Of a stretch of DNA of 10,607 bases, positions 1-8,340 are shown piece after piece. The DNA is from Cudoniella acicularis. Lineage: Eukaryota; Ascomycota; Leotiomycetes; Helotiales; Helotiaceae. Numbering within the stretch: the first letter of the stretch is position 1; every line of letters begins with the position of its first letter. Location of the stretch: the NCBI GenBank assembly GCA_013054445.1, contig JAAMPI010001776.1:1-10607 (forward strand), read 5' to 3'. The position numbers and the translations under genes were made by a program. A model generated the notes under the pieces. It was not told the DNA's origin. It was given only the letters and a program-made list of their open reading frames with translations, and did no database searches.

Positions 1-582
1 CCTTCCTCAAACATGTTTCTCAATCTCATTCTCACTCCCCTTCGCCTCTTTCTTTACTCGACAAATTTCCAAGCTCTTCATTTTACCAACCCACGAGATA
101 TCCCACTCCAAACATAAAACTGTTCAGTGAAGTAATGGGAAAAGAGAGTATGCGATGAAGTGACTGAGCAAGTAGCTGAAGCTGGTCAAGTGTAATGGGT
201 CTGGAGGCTCTTGGGTAGAATTCGTCACTTGAATCGCTTTCTGTTCTACCCACTAACCTCCAAAAAAGGAAGGGATTCTCTTTTTAACCGCTTAGGTAGC
301 GGGCCTGCGACTGTCCTTGAGAAAGTTCTTTGGAGTATTCGATTCGTGGATAAGTGGCAGGAAATGTACATATATGGATAAGTTGTACACTAACACAGCC
401 AATGCCTTTTTAACGTAACCATGGAGTCACGGACCGAAGCATGTTGCCCTACCTGCTTTCCGTTTTCTAGTTTCTCTAACCTGATATTTAAAATCAGCGC
501 CCAATATCAACATCATATGCCACCCCTCTTCTCACCCACTAACACACCGATCACAATTGCTGATCGCTGACATCCAACACCC
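1..582. other. Intergenic region, no gene seen
   Basis: No long or codon-like reading frame is visible on either strand. The stretch lies downstream of the dehydroquinase stop codon, so part of it should be that gene's 3' untranslated region and terminator. Two GGATAAG motifs at about 348-354 and 376-382 fit the GATA-factor consensus HGATAR, but such short motifs occur often by chance. A 49-codon frame starts at 420 and has no recognisable features. Confidence 0.5.
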
Positions 583-1041
583 TTACAACTTCGCCTTCTC
601 CTTCATATGCTCCAACACAAATTCAATCGCAGCCTTATACCCAAAAACCCCCAATCCACAAATGACCGCCTCCGCTTTATCACTGAAATAACTCTTCGCC
701 CTCCACTCCTCCCTCTTATGTATATTACTAACATGCACCTCCACAAACGGGATATCAACACCTAACAACGCATCTCTGAGCGCTACGCTCTGATGTGTGA
801 ATGCCGCTGGATTGATGACAATGGCATCGATGCCTTCAGTGCGTGCGGTGTGGATACGGTCGATGAGCTTGCCTTCGTGGTTCGTTTGGTAGAAGGAGAG
901 GGTGGCACCGGCGGCTGACGCTTGGGATACGGCGGCGCTCTCGATGTCAGAGAGGGTGGTTGAGCCGTATATTTGGGGTTCGCGGGTGCCGAGGAGGTTG
1001 AGGTTGGGGCCGTTGAGGAGGAGGATCTTTCTTGCTCCCAT
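583..1041 (-). CDS. qutE: Type II 3-dehydroquinate dehydratase (catabolic 3-dehydroquinase)
   Basis: This intronless gene encodes 152 residues, the normal length for type II dehydroquinases. The enzyme removes water from 3-dehydroquinate to give 3-dehydroshikimate. In ascomycetes the free-standing type II enzyme serves quinate catabolism (qutE/qa-2), while the biosynthetic activity sits in the pentafunctional AROM protein. The family pattern is complete: NGPNLNLLG at residues 10-18, Arg20 and the flexible-lid Tyr25, a YQTNHEG block at 51-57, NPAAFTH at 77-83, the EVH block with catalytic His103 at 101-103, and Arg114 in the [10 protein letters not shown] stretch. The ATG at 1041 is the natural start because the family N-terminus begins right after it. 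Phe81 replaces the more usual Tyr. The coding strand moves from C-rich to G/T-rich about halfway along. I saw no QutA/QA-1F-like palindrome in the 200 bases upstream, and no other quinate gene lies in the window. Confidence 0.95.
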   Translation of the reverse strand: MGARKILLLNGPNLNLLGTREPQIYGSTTLSDIESAAVSQASAAGATLSFYQTNHEGKLIDRIHTARTEGIDAIVINPAAFTHQSVALRDALLGVDIPFVEVHVSNIHKREEWRAKSYFSDKAEAVICGLGVFGYKAAIEFVLEHMKEKAKL

Positions 1042-1200
1042 TTTGGTGGTGATTTGTTTGGTTTGTGAAGATTGATGGGTTGAATTGTAGGGGTAGGTTC
1101 GTTAGTCGGGGGGGAGTTTGTTGTTGTTTGCTATGACAGGATTGAGCGAGAGAGGAAAACGAAGAGATCATCGTATCTGCGGACTAGAGTTCTGCCACGG

Positions 1201-2505
1201 TTAGAAGAATTGGATTGATTCACTAGTACTGTGATCTTGATCTGGGTTGCTGGTGGGATGTCTGGGGAAGGTTTGGCGGGGCGGGTGAATCCTTTTGCGG
1301 GGGTTTTGTCCGAAGTTCGGCCATCCATTTGCATCTTCAAGCGCCAACACCATCATACCTTCTCGCACATCGCTTTCTTTTCGAAAAGTCAAGATCTAAC
1401 AGAGGATGATGGAAGGCATATGATCAAATCTCGATATCTTTCCAAAATTGGAGCAGCCTGCAGGACATTGTTCCATCGCCACGCGACACGACGCTCTGAT
1501 GTTCTGGAACAAACCCTTTCGAGCTGAAGCGTGCAGAGTCCTGGAACTATTTTTGTCCTCTTCTTGCTAATCGGTATTCACCTCACACACAAATAGATGT
1601 CAGCTGTATCAGATTCCTTGATTCTATCCGATTTGTGCCTCCGCGCATTACCGGAAGACAAACAATCCTGTTCGAAAAGGCAGAAGACGCAGGTTGTCAG
1701 AGGTGCCGGCGAGTCGGCGACCTTAATTCGTGGATAATTTGCCATCGAGTCGACTCGATACATAGTGATATCAATGGGGATGGAAGTTCAAGCACAGCCC
1801 CGGTCAGTTGCAAGTCTGCCATCTGCTGGGTCGCTGTGAAGGCCAACGTCACCTATGTGTTGGAAATGGAAGGCTGAAAGCATATAACACTCAATGGAAG
1901 AAAGCACAGGTTCTGTTCCTACCGCCAGATTGCGTCCCTGACAGAAGAAACCACGAGCATTTCCAATTCCGTTCCAACTGCGGTCCCTCGATAGGGTTTG
2001 CCTCGTCCCAAGTCTTCTTCGTCACTGCTTCTTTTCGCGTATCGTAATGTTCGTTGAGAGAAAATTCCTGGAGGTCGGCATTCAGCAAAATGTCAAAGGT
2101 CATACGGTGCTCCTCAACTCCTGGGAACTCTGCTCCCTTGCGTATGTCCAGAGAAATGCTTCGATCAATTCACAAAGGTTTCTCGGGCTGGATTTCAGTC
2201 GCGGCTTCCAGCTTCACTGTTCTTGACTCGAGTCACTTGATGAATTGGGAAGTGGAAAGTAGGAGAAGTTGCCAAGAAGAATGAATCCGATGCTCCATGG
2301 ACCACTTTTGAATTCTTTGAGCCTTGAGGCTCTGATTCCTTTCATCCATTTCCCTCAAGAAGATTATATTTCGTAAAGCTCGTCTGAAATATATTGAGGC
2401 TCCCCATCGGCCGCGAATCTGCTCCACTCCATCCAGAAGTATGCAGGCGAAAGCAAACGCCAACACCATCATCTGAAACTCGATCGCACAGACAAACCAT
2501 CTCAC
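1201..2505 (-). pseudogene. Possible decayed or unresolved multi-exon gene, zinc-finger-like fragment
   Basis: Several fragments on the minus strand read like protein but do not join into one open frame. From 2505 to 1891 a single frame runs on, interrupted only by TGA at 2235-2233 and TGA at 2172-2170; its last part (2103-1891) is hydrophilic with normal-looking composition. Next, 1763-1578 encodes 61 residues from an ATG and contains CVFCLFEQD followed by NARRHKSDR, resembling a Cys/His zinc-finger region. Then 1530-1201 holds an open stretch broken by a TAG at about 1398, followed by a coding-like segment containing REGMMVLALEDANGWPNFG. Introns could explain some breaks; for example, a GTGACT donor lies next to the first TGA. 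I found no set of splice sites that joins everything. I do not recognise the family. A relic gene is my preferred reading, at low confidence. Confidence 0.3.
1744..1759. repeat. 16-bp perfect palindrome
   Basis: ATCGAGTCGACTCGAT reads the same on both strands over all 16 bases, with no spacer. It lies inside the coding-like minus-strand fragment that begins at 1763, so it may be a chance product of codons. A homodimeric factor site is the alternative, with no supporting context. Confidence 0.6.
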
Positions 2506-3284
2506 CCCATCACCAGCGTATCGCTAAATCGTCTGTTCCGATCATTAACACAGCCAAGATCAAATGGGGAAATAAGCATTAGTTGTTGAAGTCAAGAGTT
2601 CTTGCCAAGTTACGAGCGACAAATTGTGGTCAAAAGAAGCTTTCCAAGAGAAACCCAATTTCTACATCAAAATTTTGTTTTGCCGGGATAGGACACGAGG
2701 TGCAGGGGTTGCATTGTGTTTCATCCCTGGTGACCTTCTTTAAAGACTGCAAGGACCCGCATCGCATTTATCGTTCGGCGGATAATCCGAGAATCACGCT
2801 TTACCTTTCTAGAATCCGTTTCGATTTTGAAGTCTGGACAGACCCATAAAGTGACAAAGTAAGAAGCGGTTACAAACCTAGGCCCAAGGTTCCAAGACTT
2901 CCTCCAAACGTAGTACTGGTACCGGTCCGAATACACTCACGCCTCGAATATGTTCTTTCTCCTTTACCGGAAGCACGGCACCAGGAGCCACGCGGGATTA
3001 TGTTCGGATTTTCAGTCGCGTAGGTCATTCAAAAGTCTCTCCATGAAAAATATATATGAAGATGCCGATGTTTCTTTCGGATGAGCCCACTACTAAACAA
3101 TTCTCCGAGGATTCCTGAAATTTGATTCCTCTGCGGTCAGCGACATCTGATAAGATGCCCCATTACTAGATCTTTATTATATATGTTCTCATGTCCCTAG
3201 TAGGATTTCTTTGATCTGCCATCCAAGTTTCAGATTTTCCTTCGACACATCACATTAATTTTTTCTTCCATTTCAAATTATCAG
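2506..3284. other. Intergenic region with the polygalacturonase upstream region
   Basis: No convincing gene is seen. A plus-strand frame at 2583-2849 and a minus-strand frame at 2936-2721 overlap each other, and neither shows family features. The right-hand 250 bases should contain the polygalacturonase promoter and leader. The last 50 bases before the start are pyrimidine- and A/T-rich, as is common in fungal leaders. Confidence 0.45.
3051..3214 (+). promoter_or_regulatory. Candidate polygalacturonase promoter elements and upstream ORFs
   Basis: TATATAT occurs at 3051-3057 and again at 3178-3184, about 230 and 100 bases before the start codon at 3285. Two very short upstream ORFs follow: ATG at 3183 ending at TAG 3198-3200, and ATG at 3191 ending at TGA 3212-3214. 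If transcription starts at the first TATA, these could reduce translation of the main frame; if it starts after the second, they are not in the mRNA. The transcription start cannot be told from sequence alone. Confidence 0.35.
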
Positions 3285-5028
3285 ATGCTGGTCATGATGC
3301 AATCTTTAGTCTTTCTCGGGGCTTTTGCCCCTTTGATCCTTGCTTGCGATAACCAGATCATGACGCTTGTGCCTCTGCTCTCACAGTTTCCGCCACAGAA
3401 GCAACTGCATTTTGTGCAACATACACACAAGCATCCTCAACGGCTACGACTAGTCTCCCAGATTATGCGACATACTGTTCCAATAAACCAAAAAAGATTC
3501 CCAGCACTTGCAGTTGCTTAAATGTTGCAACCGCGTTGCAACCCGTGGCCCCGGTATGGTTTCCCCCAGTTTAGTCGCTTTCATGCCCCGGAATCATGCG
3601 TTAATTATCCCTGCAGAATGCTACTAGCACAGCGAGTATAGCATCGTTCTCAAATAACACCGTTTCTACCTTGCAAGTCGCCAAGGTTTCTTCCACTATC
3701 GTTGCTGCCACTTTAGTAAAGTCCAAGAGCACCGCTGCATCCAAAAAATCCTCTACTTCAGACGCCAAATCCAGTGCGACGCGGAAAGTATCCTCTGGTT
3801 CAGTCGCCAAATCTACCAGTGCGGCAACAAAAGCAAGCTCGACTGCAAGTGTTATGGCTACGAGTGCGGCTGCTTCTGTTGGTGGTGCAAGTGCTTGCAC
3901 TGCATCCGTATATGCTCAAATCACCTCTATTGTTGCATCTTGCACGAACATCGTCTTGGAAAACATTTCTGCTCCAGCAAGCTCTACAATCGACTTGACA
4001 GGTCTCCAGCAAGGTTCAACTGTGACCTTTGCTGGGACAACAGTAAGTTATATCTCCCGATTGTAGAACTAAAACTAAATGATCTGTAGACTTTCGGAAC
4101 CACCGCAGATTCAAGCTTCAACCCAATTGAAATTGCTGGTACGGATATTACTATTACAGGTGCATCTGGACATGTCATCGATGGTAATGGCGCAGCATAT
4201 TGGGACGGCCAAGGCTCAAATGGTGGTACAGCCAAGTATGTTTCGCTCCCCTCTATCACAAAAATCTCCACTAACCTCCCCTCAAGACCAGATCACTTTA
4301 TTGTCCTCGACAAAATGGTCAATGGCATTATATCTAACCTCAACATTCAAAACTGGCCGACTCACTGCTTTGATATCACAGGATGCAGCGGGATGACCAT
4401 CAGTGGGCTTACCCTCGACAACTCTGCCGGCGACGCCCCAAATTCTGCTTCAGGTTCAGACCCAGCAGCCCACAACACCGACGGCTTCGACATCGCATCG
4501 ACCGATAATCTCTCCCTCCTCAACTCCGTAGTCAAGAACCAAGATGACTGCGTCGCCATCACCAGCGGCACCAACATCACCGTCTCAGGAATGACCTGTT
4601 CCGGCGGCCACGGGCTCTCTATTGGCTCTGTCGGCGGCAAATCCGACAACACGGTCTCCAACATCATGTTCGTAGACTCCTCCGTCTCGAACAGCCAAAA
4701 CGGCTGCCGCATCAAATCCAACTCCGGCACGAATGGCACCATTGAAAACATCACGTACCAAAACATCCAGCTCTCCAACATCACCGACTACGGCATCGAC
4801 GTGCAGCAAGATTATCTTAATGGTGGACCTACTGGCACGCCCACAAATGGTGTCACGATCGCGGGCGTTACGTTTGATAATGTGACGGGGACGACGAGTG
4901 GGAGCGCCGTGGATTATTATGTCCTGTGTGGCACGGCTTGTTCGGATTTTACGTTTACGGATGTGGCGGTTACCGGGGGGAGTGGGACGAGTAGTTGTAA
5001 TTTTCCGAGTACGGGGTGTTCGGCGTAG
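3285..5028 (+). CDS. Secreted GH28 polygalacturonase with Cys-rich N-terminal module; frame break near 3353
   Basis: The enzyme hydrolyses alpha-1,4-galacturonan in pectin outside the cell. Proposed exons are 3285-3553, 3617-4042, 4090-4235 and 4287-5028. The introns start GTATGG, GTAAGT and GTATGT, and end CAG, TAG and AAG; the third has a CTAAC branch site. All three keep frame, giving about 527 residues. Parts in order: signal peptide (QSLVFLGAFAPLILA); a module with Cys spacing C-x14-C-x20-C-x10-C-x-C from 3368; a Ser/Thr/Ala/Lys-rich linker to about 3890; then the right-handed beta-helix domain. All GH28 active-site motifs are present in exon 4: NTD at 4474, QDD at 4540, GHG at 4606 and RIK at 4708. 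Typical fungal endo-enzymes have about 370 residues, so the N-terminus is an addition. Oddity: the signal peptide lies in one frame, while the Cys module lies in another that opens only after TAA at 3350-3352. No intron fits, so one base appears to be missing. The gene is either truly broken or carries an assembly error. Confidence 0.9.
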
Positions 5029-6151
5029 GGTTTTGGGATGGAGGGTGAGGGATGGAAATGTGATTCTTTTCGAGGGCGTGGGATCATTTACATATGCCGC
5101 GAGGCTGGTGCCGGTCATAGCGTTTGCTTTGTGGTGATATCTTGTATATATGCATTATACCTTCTTCTGGATGTAAAAAGTCTAGTTATTCTATCTTCAT
5201 TTCGGTCTGCGACTCGGATTAATTCCTTCCATAACCTCTAACCAATCAGAAGAGTCTATGCAACGAGCACTTCAATCGATCAAACCAACAACAGGAAATA
5301 CTGCCACTTCTTTGCCACAAAGATATTCCAACCTATTCAAAGTGAACTGATTTCAAGTTTTCGAAAATAATAATAAATGTCAAGGTCATCATTTCGCGAA
5401 GTGTTACTGAAATCGTTGCCGATACCCCTTTTCCAACCTCGGTGTTGCGATAAAAGCACAACCATTGCCACCATTTTTTAACAAAGGAGTCCCGATAACT
5501 GATACAAGTGCTTTCGACCCGAAAGCAGAAGTAGCATTACTATCCACAAATTACGACTCGCAAACAAAACTCGGAATCAAAGAAAAACGAAAATTCGAGA
5601 AGTTCAAGCCCTTTACTACTTACTCCCTTTTCTAGACAAGATCTCATGGAAAGAGGTAGTGGTATAATTCTTGTTATGGTAGATCAGAAGCAAGTCGAGG
5701 GGTTCTGACGTGAGAGTCTTAAGAAGAGTGAAGGGTATGTGACGGGTAGTAAGAGAAAAGAAAGTCGGATATGTATTGTATATGAAATTTCAAAGTAACT
5801 TACTTCATTTTATACATTACCCAAACATTGATAGTTAATTCTTATGTTCATGGATAACTGATAAATGGAGCTCATATTAAGTCAATGTTATTCTAAATAA
5901 TAAGTATTTTCTCTTACTACTCACTACGCTCAACATAAATCTTCCCGCTAGCAGAGCGTCCTAGAAAACTTAAGTTGCGCAGCTTACGATTGTGAACACT
6001 TAGAACATAGTATCGCGGCGAGTTGACGAGTCGAGCCAATGGGACCAGTTCCGTACAAAACAAGTGATGGAAAATATATATACGCGGCGGGCGTTTGCTT
6101 TAAGCAGGGGCAAATTTCCTCCCTGTAAATAGTGCATGCAGCCAAGAGTCA
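5029..6151. other. Intergenic region, no gene seen
   Basis: This stretch follows the polygalacturonase stop codon and lies downstream of the minus-strand membrane-protein candidate, so it should hold the 3' ends of both. It is AT-rich, most clearly at about 5760-5930, with no long codon-like frame, no tRNA B-box-like sequence and no obvious repeat. A TATATATA run is at about 6070. A frame at 5038-5241 continues from the polygalacturonase tail but has no family features. Confidence 0.5.
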
Positions 6152-6843
6152 TCAGGTTTGATGTGTGGGATTATTCTCCGTGGTCGTCAACACCGTGAGC
6201 TTCTTCTCTTGTTTCGGGTACCTGAGGAGAACAATAATGGTTCCGAGAAGACGAGTACTTCGAGATTGGTGTATGATGACGATGGAATACGAGAGTATTG
6301 TCCATATGAGAAAGAAAGATTGAACGACCGAAAGTAATCGAGTGAGCTCCTGATCCGTGACCGCCGGTTTGGCATCAGAGAAGCTTTGATAAGCAGGCAA
6401 TATTTCTTCTTTGGATACTGAATACGGAGATTCCTCCGGAAATTCTTCGAGCCTCTTAGGTAACTTTATTAGTGCCTTGCCTGGCTTGCTTGCGTAAGAC
6501 AACGAGGGAGAGCAAAGTTACACGAGGCGCCATAGAGATGCAGATGGCGTAAATACCGTGAAACAACATCATGTAAATCTAATCAGATTACTTGGTGATC
6601 CCAAATCTTTGTAAATCCCAGCTGAGGCGAGGAACCAGGAGTGAAGTAACGGGCGGCCGCACGTAGACTATCACGTGGACATATAAGCACCTGTTTGGCT
6701 TGGGACCGCTTGGCTTGCTTGCAATGGGAGGGAATGGACGATAGCAAATATAAAGTAGCATAAAACAAACAAGGCAGTATGAAGAACTGTAGGAGCCAAG
6801 CTTGGTAATTCTCAGGGTGAGGCGGTTTGTGAGATGAATTCAC
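6152..6843 (-). CDS. Putative small spliced membrane protein of unknown family, 5' end uncertain
   Basis: Two minus-strand open stretches can be joined by an intron from 6591 (donor GTAATC) to 6455 (acceptor CCTAAG) with a CTAAT branch site about 15-20 bases before the acceptor. The join is phase 0 on both sides. The product has a hydrophobic segment (WLLQFFILPCLFYATLYLL), a Lys/Arg-rich stretch, a polar middle containing EESPYSVSKEEI, a second hydrophobic segment (LLSVVQSFFLIWTILSYSIVII), and a polar tail ending at TGA 6152-6154. The first stretch has no ATG: its apparent start at 6843 is a GTG with an in-frame stop shortly upstream. A further 5' exon is therefore needed. A candidate is the ATG at 7125, reading MAFIFIWLSYPFG and on to a possible GTAGCA donor, with an acceptor CTGAG before AATTACCAAG near 6811. 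I do not recognise the family. Chance open frames remain possible. Confidence 0.35.
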
Positions 6844-7126
6844 AGGGTTGTCAAATCATCCGAGTTAACTGTTACTTCGAGGGATGACATGATACTTGAG
6901 GACTAAAGAGAGTCCTTATCCCAAGAGATACAATATCTTCCCGCAGACCTAAGCAGAAGGTCACCGCGAAATCCTTATTGTATCCTCGCGGCCATTGACG
7001 CCCTCACTTGTGATTTACTCGTAAGCCTGTTATGCTACCGAATCCGCGATAGACAACACCCATTCATAAGCCCGAATGGAAGTTATGCCAAAAGGGTAGC
7101 TGAGCCAGATAAAGATGAAAGCCATT

Positions 7127-8208
7127 TTAGCTCCAGTCCATGTGAGATGCAGCAGGATAGCCCTCGCGTTCTTTTCCCATGTTGTAGCATCTACAGCTAT
7201 TCTCACTCTCGTAAGCCTGCTGCAGAGCGTCGAATTCTGTCTTCACGGCACGGGTCATCGAAATTTTGTGCTCCAGAATAGGATTGGGCAGTTTCTCCTT
7301 ATGTTCCAAGCACCAAGCAACTCTCGTGGCTTCGAAGTCTGCCCCGTTTATTCCCTTAAAATCCCAGAACTCTTTCGGAGGAAGTTCGTCTCCATCATGA
7401 AGAACGTGGTATTCGGGATGGGAAAACATAAAGCGTCTGCGGATGAGATCAACTGGGTTGACAAAAATTATTTCAGACTTCGGGAATGCGCGTGCTGCAC
7501 GTCTGATAACGCGTGTTTGAGTATAGTTCTTGAAAATAATTGTGAGTTTTCCAACATTGGGAAATAACCTGAGGACTTCGCATATTCGTCGGCCGTATGC
7601 TTCTTGCAGCGTCAATACAGCTTCTCCAGGGTGAAAGTCTCGGAAGAGGTTATCACTGGCGTGAAGTGCTAGATTTTGAACTTTTGCGCGCTCTTCCAGG
7701 GAAACATAGCTCATTGCTAAAAAGGACCTGTAGGTGAAGAGATATCCGCCTAGTAATAGAGTGTCTATTTCGAAGTTGAAAAGCGTGGTGGCTGGAAACC
7801 CGAGTGTTGGAAACTGTCTCTTGTATAATCGCGAACGAACTTCGAGTGATTCGCGGCAAGTATAAAAGAGCTGTGGTAGAGGAGAATTCGACTTTACTCC
7901 CAATGATAGTGTCCCTGTAAGATCCCGAAAATAATGTTCTAAGAGCCTTTCTGCTTCCGCGTCATGAAGGTGGTTGCGGGGCGGACCTCTGCGAAGCTAA
8001 TTGGGTCTGAATATTGCACATAAGTGTCAACATGTCGCAAGTGATGCTTGCGTGTGGGAGTATTGCGATATTCCACAGAAACTATCCGCGGCGCTGCTGC
8101 CTCCCATATCAACCGTCGTATCTCAACAGGCAATGCGGGGAACAGTGCGAATGAGGTGCATTTAGTGTTGGTAGGTGAGGGATCGGGGGTCGAAAGGGCC
8201 GCGACCAT
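7127..8208 (-). CDS. 2EXR domain-containing protein; one-base frame break at 7942-7996
   Basis: The N-terminal part contains FALFPALPVEIRRLIWEAA, the start of the fungal 2EXR domain, and its second half is recognisable further on as PLPQLFYTCRESLEVRSRLY. The 2EXR family is F-box-like in its opening motif and is greatly expanded in filamentous ascomycetes; its molecular role is unknown. The best start is the ATG at 8208 (context GACCATGG), about 20 residues before the domain; the same frame is open further upstream but without an ATG. The two halves lie in different frames: the first runs from 8208 to a TAG at 7941-7939, the second is open from 7996 to TAA at 7129-7127. The two overlap by about 55 bases. 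No canonical intron fits; the only frame-correct option (GTTGAC to TTAG) would be about 35 nt, too short. One extra base in the C run at 7981-7978 would give about 360 continuous residues. Domain assignment is fairly sure; integrity is not. Confidence 0.75.
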
Positions 8209-8270
8209 GGTCGTATGCGGAGGAAGTATGAGTACTGGAGAAGGTGAGGTGTGCCAGCGGTGGCAAGGTG

Positions 8271-8300
8271 GATTGAGCTGTTGTAGATTGAGCTGTCGCA
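8271..8300. repeat. 15-bp tandem duplication
   Basis: Two adjacent 15-base units, GATTGAGCTGTTGTA at 8271-8285 and GATTGAGCTGTCGCA at 8286-8300, differ at two positions, both T/C. They lie 60-90 bases upstream of the proposed 2EXR start codon, in the likely leader. This is a recent small duplication with no evident function. Confidence 0.8.
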
Positions 8301-8340
8301 GATGATCCACCGTTGGATGTTGCGCGGTGATGTCTTTGAA

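Noticed and set aside
420..569. 49-codon plus-strand frame with Cys residues near the start
   Set aside because: Too short and without a secretion signal or known motif; likely chance.
1231..1527. Plus-strand 98-codon frame
   Set aside because: It opposes coding-like minus-strand fragments and has no recognisable domain.
2583..2849. Plus-strand 88-codon frame and the opposing minus-strand frame at 2721-2936
   Set aside because: They overlap each other, neither has family features, and neither extends by plausible splicing.
3309..3356. Intron that might rescue the polygalacturonase frame (GTCTTT donor to CCAG)
   Set aside because: It returns to the wrong frame and would remove the signal peptide; the donor is also poor.
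3601..4066. Other frames across the Ser/Thr/Ala-rich linker on both strands
   Set aside because: They arise from the repetitive codon composition of the linker; only the plus frame with phase-correct introns continues into the GH28 domain.
4362..5118. Long minus-strand open frames over the polygalacturonase
   Set aside because: They are antisense shadows of the catalytic exon, whose GH28 motifs are all present on the plus strand.
6482..6722. 12-bp direct repeat TGGCTTGCTTGC at 6482-6493 and 6711-6722, considered as transposon ends
   Set aside because: Short, no inverted termini, no target-site duplication and no transposase-like frame between the copies.
7115..7567. Plus-strand 150-codon open frame
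   Set aside because: It is fully antisense to the well-supported 2EXR C-terminal half and shows no family features of its own.
7997..8031. 35-nt intron that might rescue the 2EXR frame
   Set aside because: Shorter than usual fungal introns, weak donor GTTGAC, and it would drop residues that look like normal domain sequence.
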